Translations under genes and position numbers: made by a program
DNA from: Lumbricus rubellus
Lineage: Eukaryota; Annelida; Clitellata; Crassiclitellata; Lumbricidae
Length of the DNA: 64,000 nt
Direction of reading: 5' to 3'
Assembly: GCA_945859605.1 (NCBI GenBank)
Contig: OX243814.1
Span: 43,306,005 to 43,370,004 of the forward strand
Part shown: one piece after another, positions 62,458 through 64,000 of the stretch
How positions within the stretch are numbered: position 1 is the stretch's first letter
How the letters are laid out: the number at the start of each line of letters is the position of its first letter
The notes under the pieces: model-generated
Told to the model about the DNA's origin: nothing
Databases searched by the model: none
The model's input: the letters and a program-made list of their open reading frames with translations, nothing else

Positions 62458-62819
62458 GTTTCTTCAATGGAAAACACCCCCAGATTATCCTTTAGTACCA
62501 TTTAAACTTAATTTATCTTCAATATCAGATTTCTTAAAAGGTAGCTAAGTAATTAATTATGCATCTGAGAGACGTCGACTGCTTTGTCTCGCTCCCAGTC
62601 AGGTTGTTGTTGTAATAGACCATTATGTACTAAGCGCTCACGAACAAAGGGTCTGTTCGCATCTGCTGTGAGTCAATACCGTATTCTGCAGTTGTTTTGC
62701 ATCAGCGTTGATCACCATTACCGTAGCTCCTACCAAGAATGTTAATTGGGTTTTAGCTGATTGTTTCTTCAATATCAGGCTTCTTTAAAATCAGCTAGCT
62801 AATCCATTCTGCATCTACT
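62458..62819 (-). repeat. Right terminal inverted repeat of element 2
   Basis: Inverted partner of 46526-46886, ending ...GCATCTACT at 62819. Confidence 0.92.
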
Positions 62820-62825
62820 AATATC
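62820..62825 (+). repeat. Target site duplication AATATC, right of element 2
   Basis: Exact copy of 46520-46525. The sequence that follows (GACTAAAACATCGACTAAAT and onward, including ACTAAATGGTCAATT) matches the uninterrupted satellite at 38371-38420. Confidence 0.95.
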
Positions 62826-64000
62826 GACTAAAACATCGACTAAATCGTCGACTAAATGGTCAATTAAAACATCAACTAAAACGTCGACCAAATCGTCGAC
62901 TAAATCGTCCACTAAAACATCGACTAAATCCTCGACTAAATCGTCGACTAAATCATCGACTAAAACATCGACTTAAACATTCACAAAAACATCGACTAAA
63001 TCGTCGACAAAAACATCGACTAAAACATCGACTAAATCGTCGACTAAAACGTCGACTAAAACATCGACTAAAACATCGACTAAAACATCGACTAAGTCGT
63101 CGACTAAATCATCGACTAAAACATCGACTAAATCGTCGACTAACTCTTCGACTAAATAAACCACTAAAACATCGACTAAAACGTCCACTAAATCGCCGAC
63201 AAAAACATCGACTAAAACATCGAATAAATCGTCGACTAAAACATCGACTAAAACATCGACTAAATCGTCGACTAAAACATCGACTAAACCATCGACTAAA
63301 TCGTCGACTAAATCGTCGACTAAAACATCGTCTAAAACATCGACTAAAACATCGACTAAAACATCGACTAAGACATCGACTAAATCGTCGACTAAAACAT
63401 CGACTAAAACATCGACTAAATCGTCGACTAAATCGTCGACTAAAACATTGACTAAAACGTCCACTAAATCGTTGACTAAAACATCGACTAAAACGTCGAC
63501 TAAATCGTCGACTAAAACATCGACAAAAACATCGACTGAATCGTCGACTAAAACATCGACTAAAACATCGACTAAAACGTCGACTAAATCGTCGACTAAA
63601 ACATCGACTAAAACATCGACTAAATCGTCGACTAAATCGTCGACTAAAACATCGACTAAAACGTCGACTAAATCGCCGACTAAAACATCGAGTAAAACGT
63701 CGACTAAATCGTCGACTAAAACATCGACTAAAACCTCGACTAAATCGCCGACTAAGACATCGACCTAAACGTCGACAAAAACATCGACTAAATCGTCGAC
63801 TAAAACATCGACTAAAACATCGACTAAATCGTCGACTAAAACATCGACTAAAACATCGACTAAATCGTCGACTAAATCGTCGACTAAAACATCGACTAAA
63901 ACATCGCCTAAAAAAACATCCACTAAATCGTCGACTAAATCGTCGACTAAATGATCGACCAAAACAAGGACTAAAACATCGACTGAAACGTCGACTAAAT
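62820..64000. repeat. 12-bp satellite, right of element 2, continuing past the window
   Basis: The same family and nearly the same sequence as about 38365-39480, so this flank is another copy of that higher-order segment. The array is still running at the window end. Confidence 0.97.

Larger units (their letters stand above)
46526..62819 (+). mobile_element. Polinton/Maverick (adintovirus-like) element 2, 16.3 kb
   Basis: A second element with the same gene order and orientation as element 1 but a different target duplication, hence an independent insertion into the same satellite. The polymerase, dUTPase-like protein, integrase, ATPase, protease and fibre A are open. The major capsid gene has a 147-bp in-frame deletion and fibre B has a nonsense codon. 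Inverted repeats are longer and better matched than in element 1. The left arm has a T-rich tract instead of the telomere array. Confidence 0.95.

Overview
The window is animal nuclear DNA, probably from a marine invertebrate. Evidence: a gene-poor, AT-rich background crowded with microsatellites, an interstitial array of the metazoan telomere hexamer (CCCTAA)n, and Polinton/Maverick-type DNA viruses integrated in a satellite. The short palindrome TAGGCCTA is strikingly common. The exact species cannot be told from the sequence.

Layout. Positions 1-15,300 are host DNA dominated by simple repeats: ACC, polypurine, CA, CT and AGAC tracts, a 55-bp minisatellite and several hairpins. There is one plausible GC-rich single-exon membrane protein gene (2202-2738). 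From about 15,330 to the window end the host sequence is one huge satellite built from 12-bp units (GACTAAATTGAC-type at the left, then ACATCGACTAAA / TCGTCGACTAAA-type). It has higher-order repeats of about 2,534 bp. Every long reading frame inside it is an artefact of the 12-bp period.

Two complete-length Polintons interrupt this satellite in the same orientation: element 1 at 19142-35737 (16.6 kb, target duplication AACGTC) and element 2 at 46526-62819 (16.3 kb, target duplication AATATC). Both have terminal inverted repeats (about 0.26 and 0.36 kb) starting AGTAGATG. They share one gene order. On the minus strand are a coiled-coil protein, a DDE integrase with chromodomain, and a zinc-ribbon + phospholipase A2 protein. 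On the plus strand are the packaging ATPase, penton-like minor capsid protein, pX-like core protein, dUTPase-fold protein, DUF8207-like protein, pVI-like amphipathic protein, double jelly-roll major capsid protein, SAP-NUMOD1 protein, protein-primed family B DNA polymerase, adenain-like protease and two tandem fibre genes. The set covers integration (integrase), replication (polymerase), capsid building and maturation (capsid proteins, ATPase, protease with candidate cleavage sites in pX and pVI), membrane entry (phospholipase A2, pVI-like) and host attachment (fibres with discoidin-like or C1q-like heads). This matches the adintovirus-like branch of Polintons.

The copies are broken in different places. 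Element 1 has frameshifts in polymerase and dUTPase and a lost fibre module. Element 2 has a 147-nt in-frame deletion in the major capsid protein and a nonsense codon in the second fibre. The most notable unexplained signal is that the integrase has no AUG before its first catalytic Asp, in either copy. It lies in the -1 frame of the phospholipase gene, directly after an in-frame slippery heptamer (A AAA AAG / A AAA AAC), which suggests a phospholipase-integrase fusion made by programmed frameshifting.
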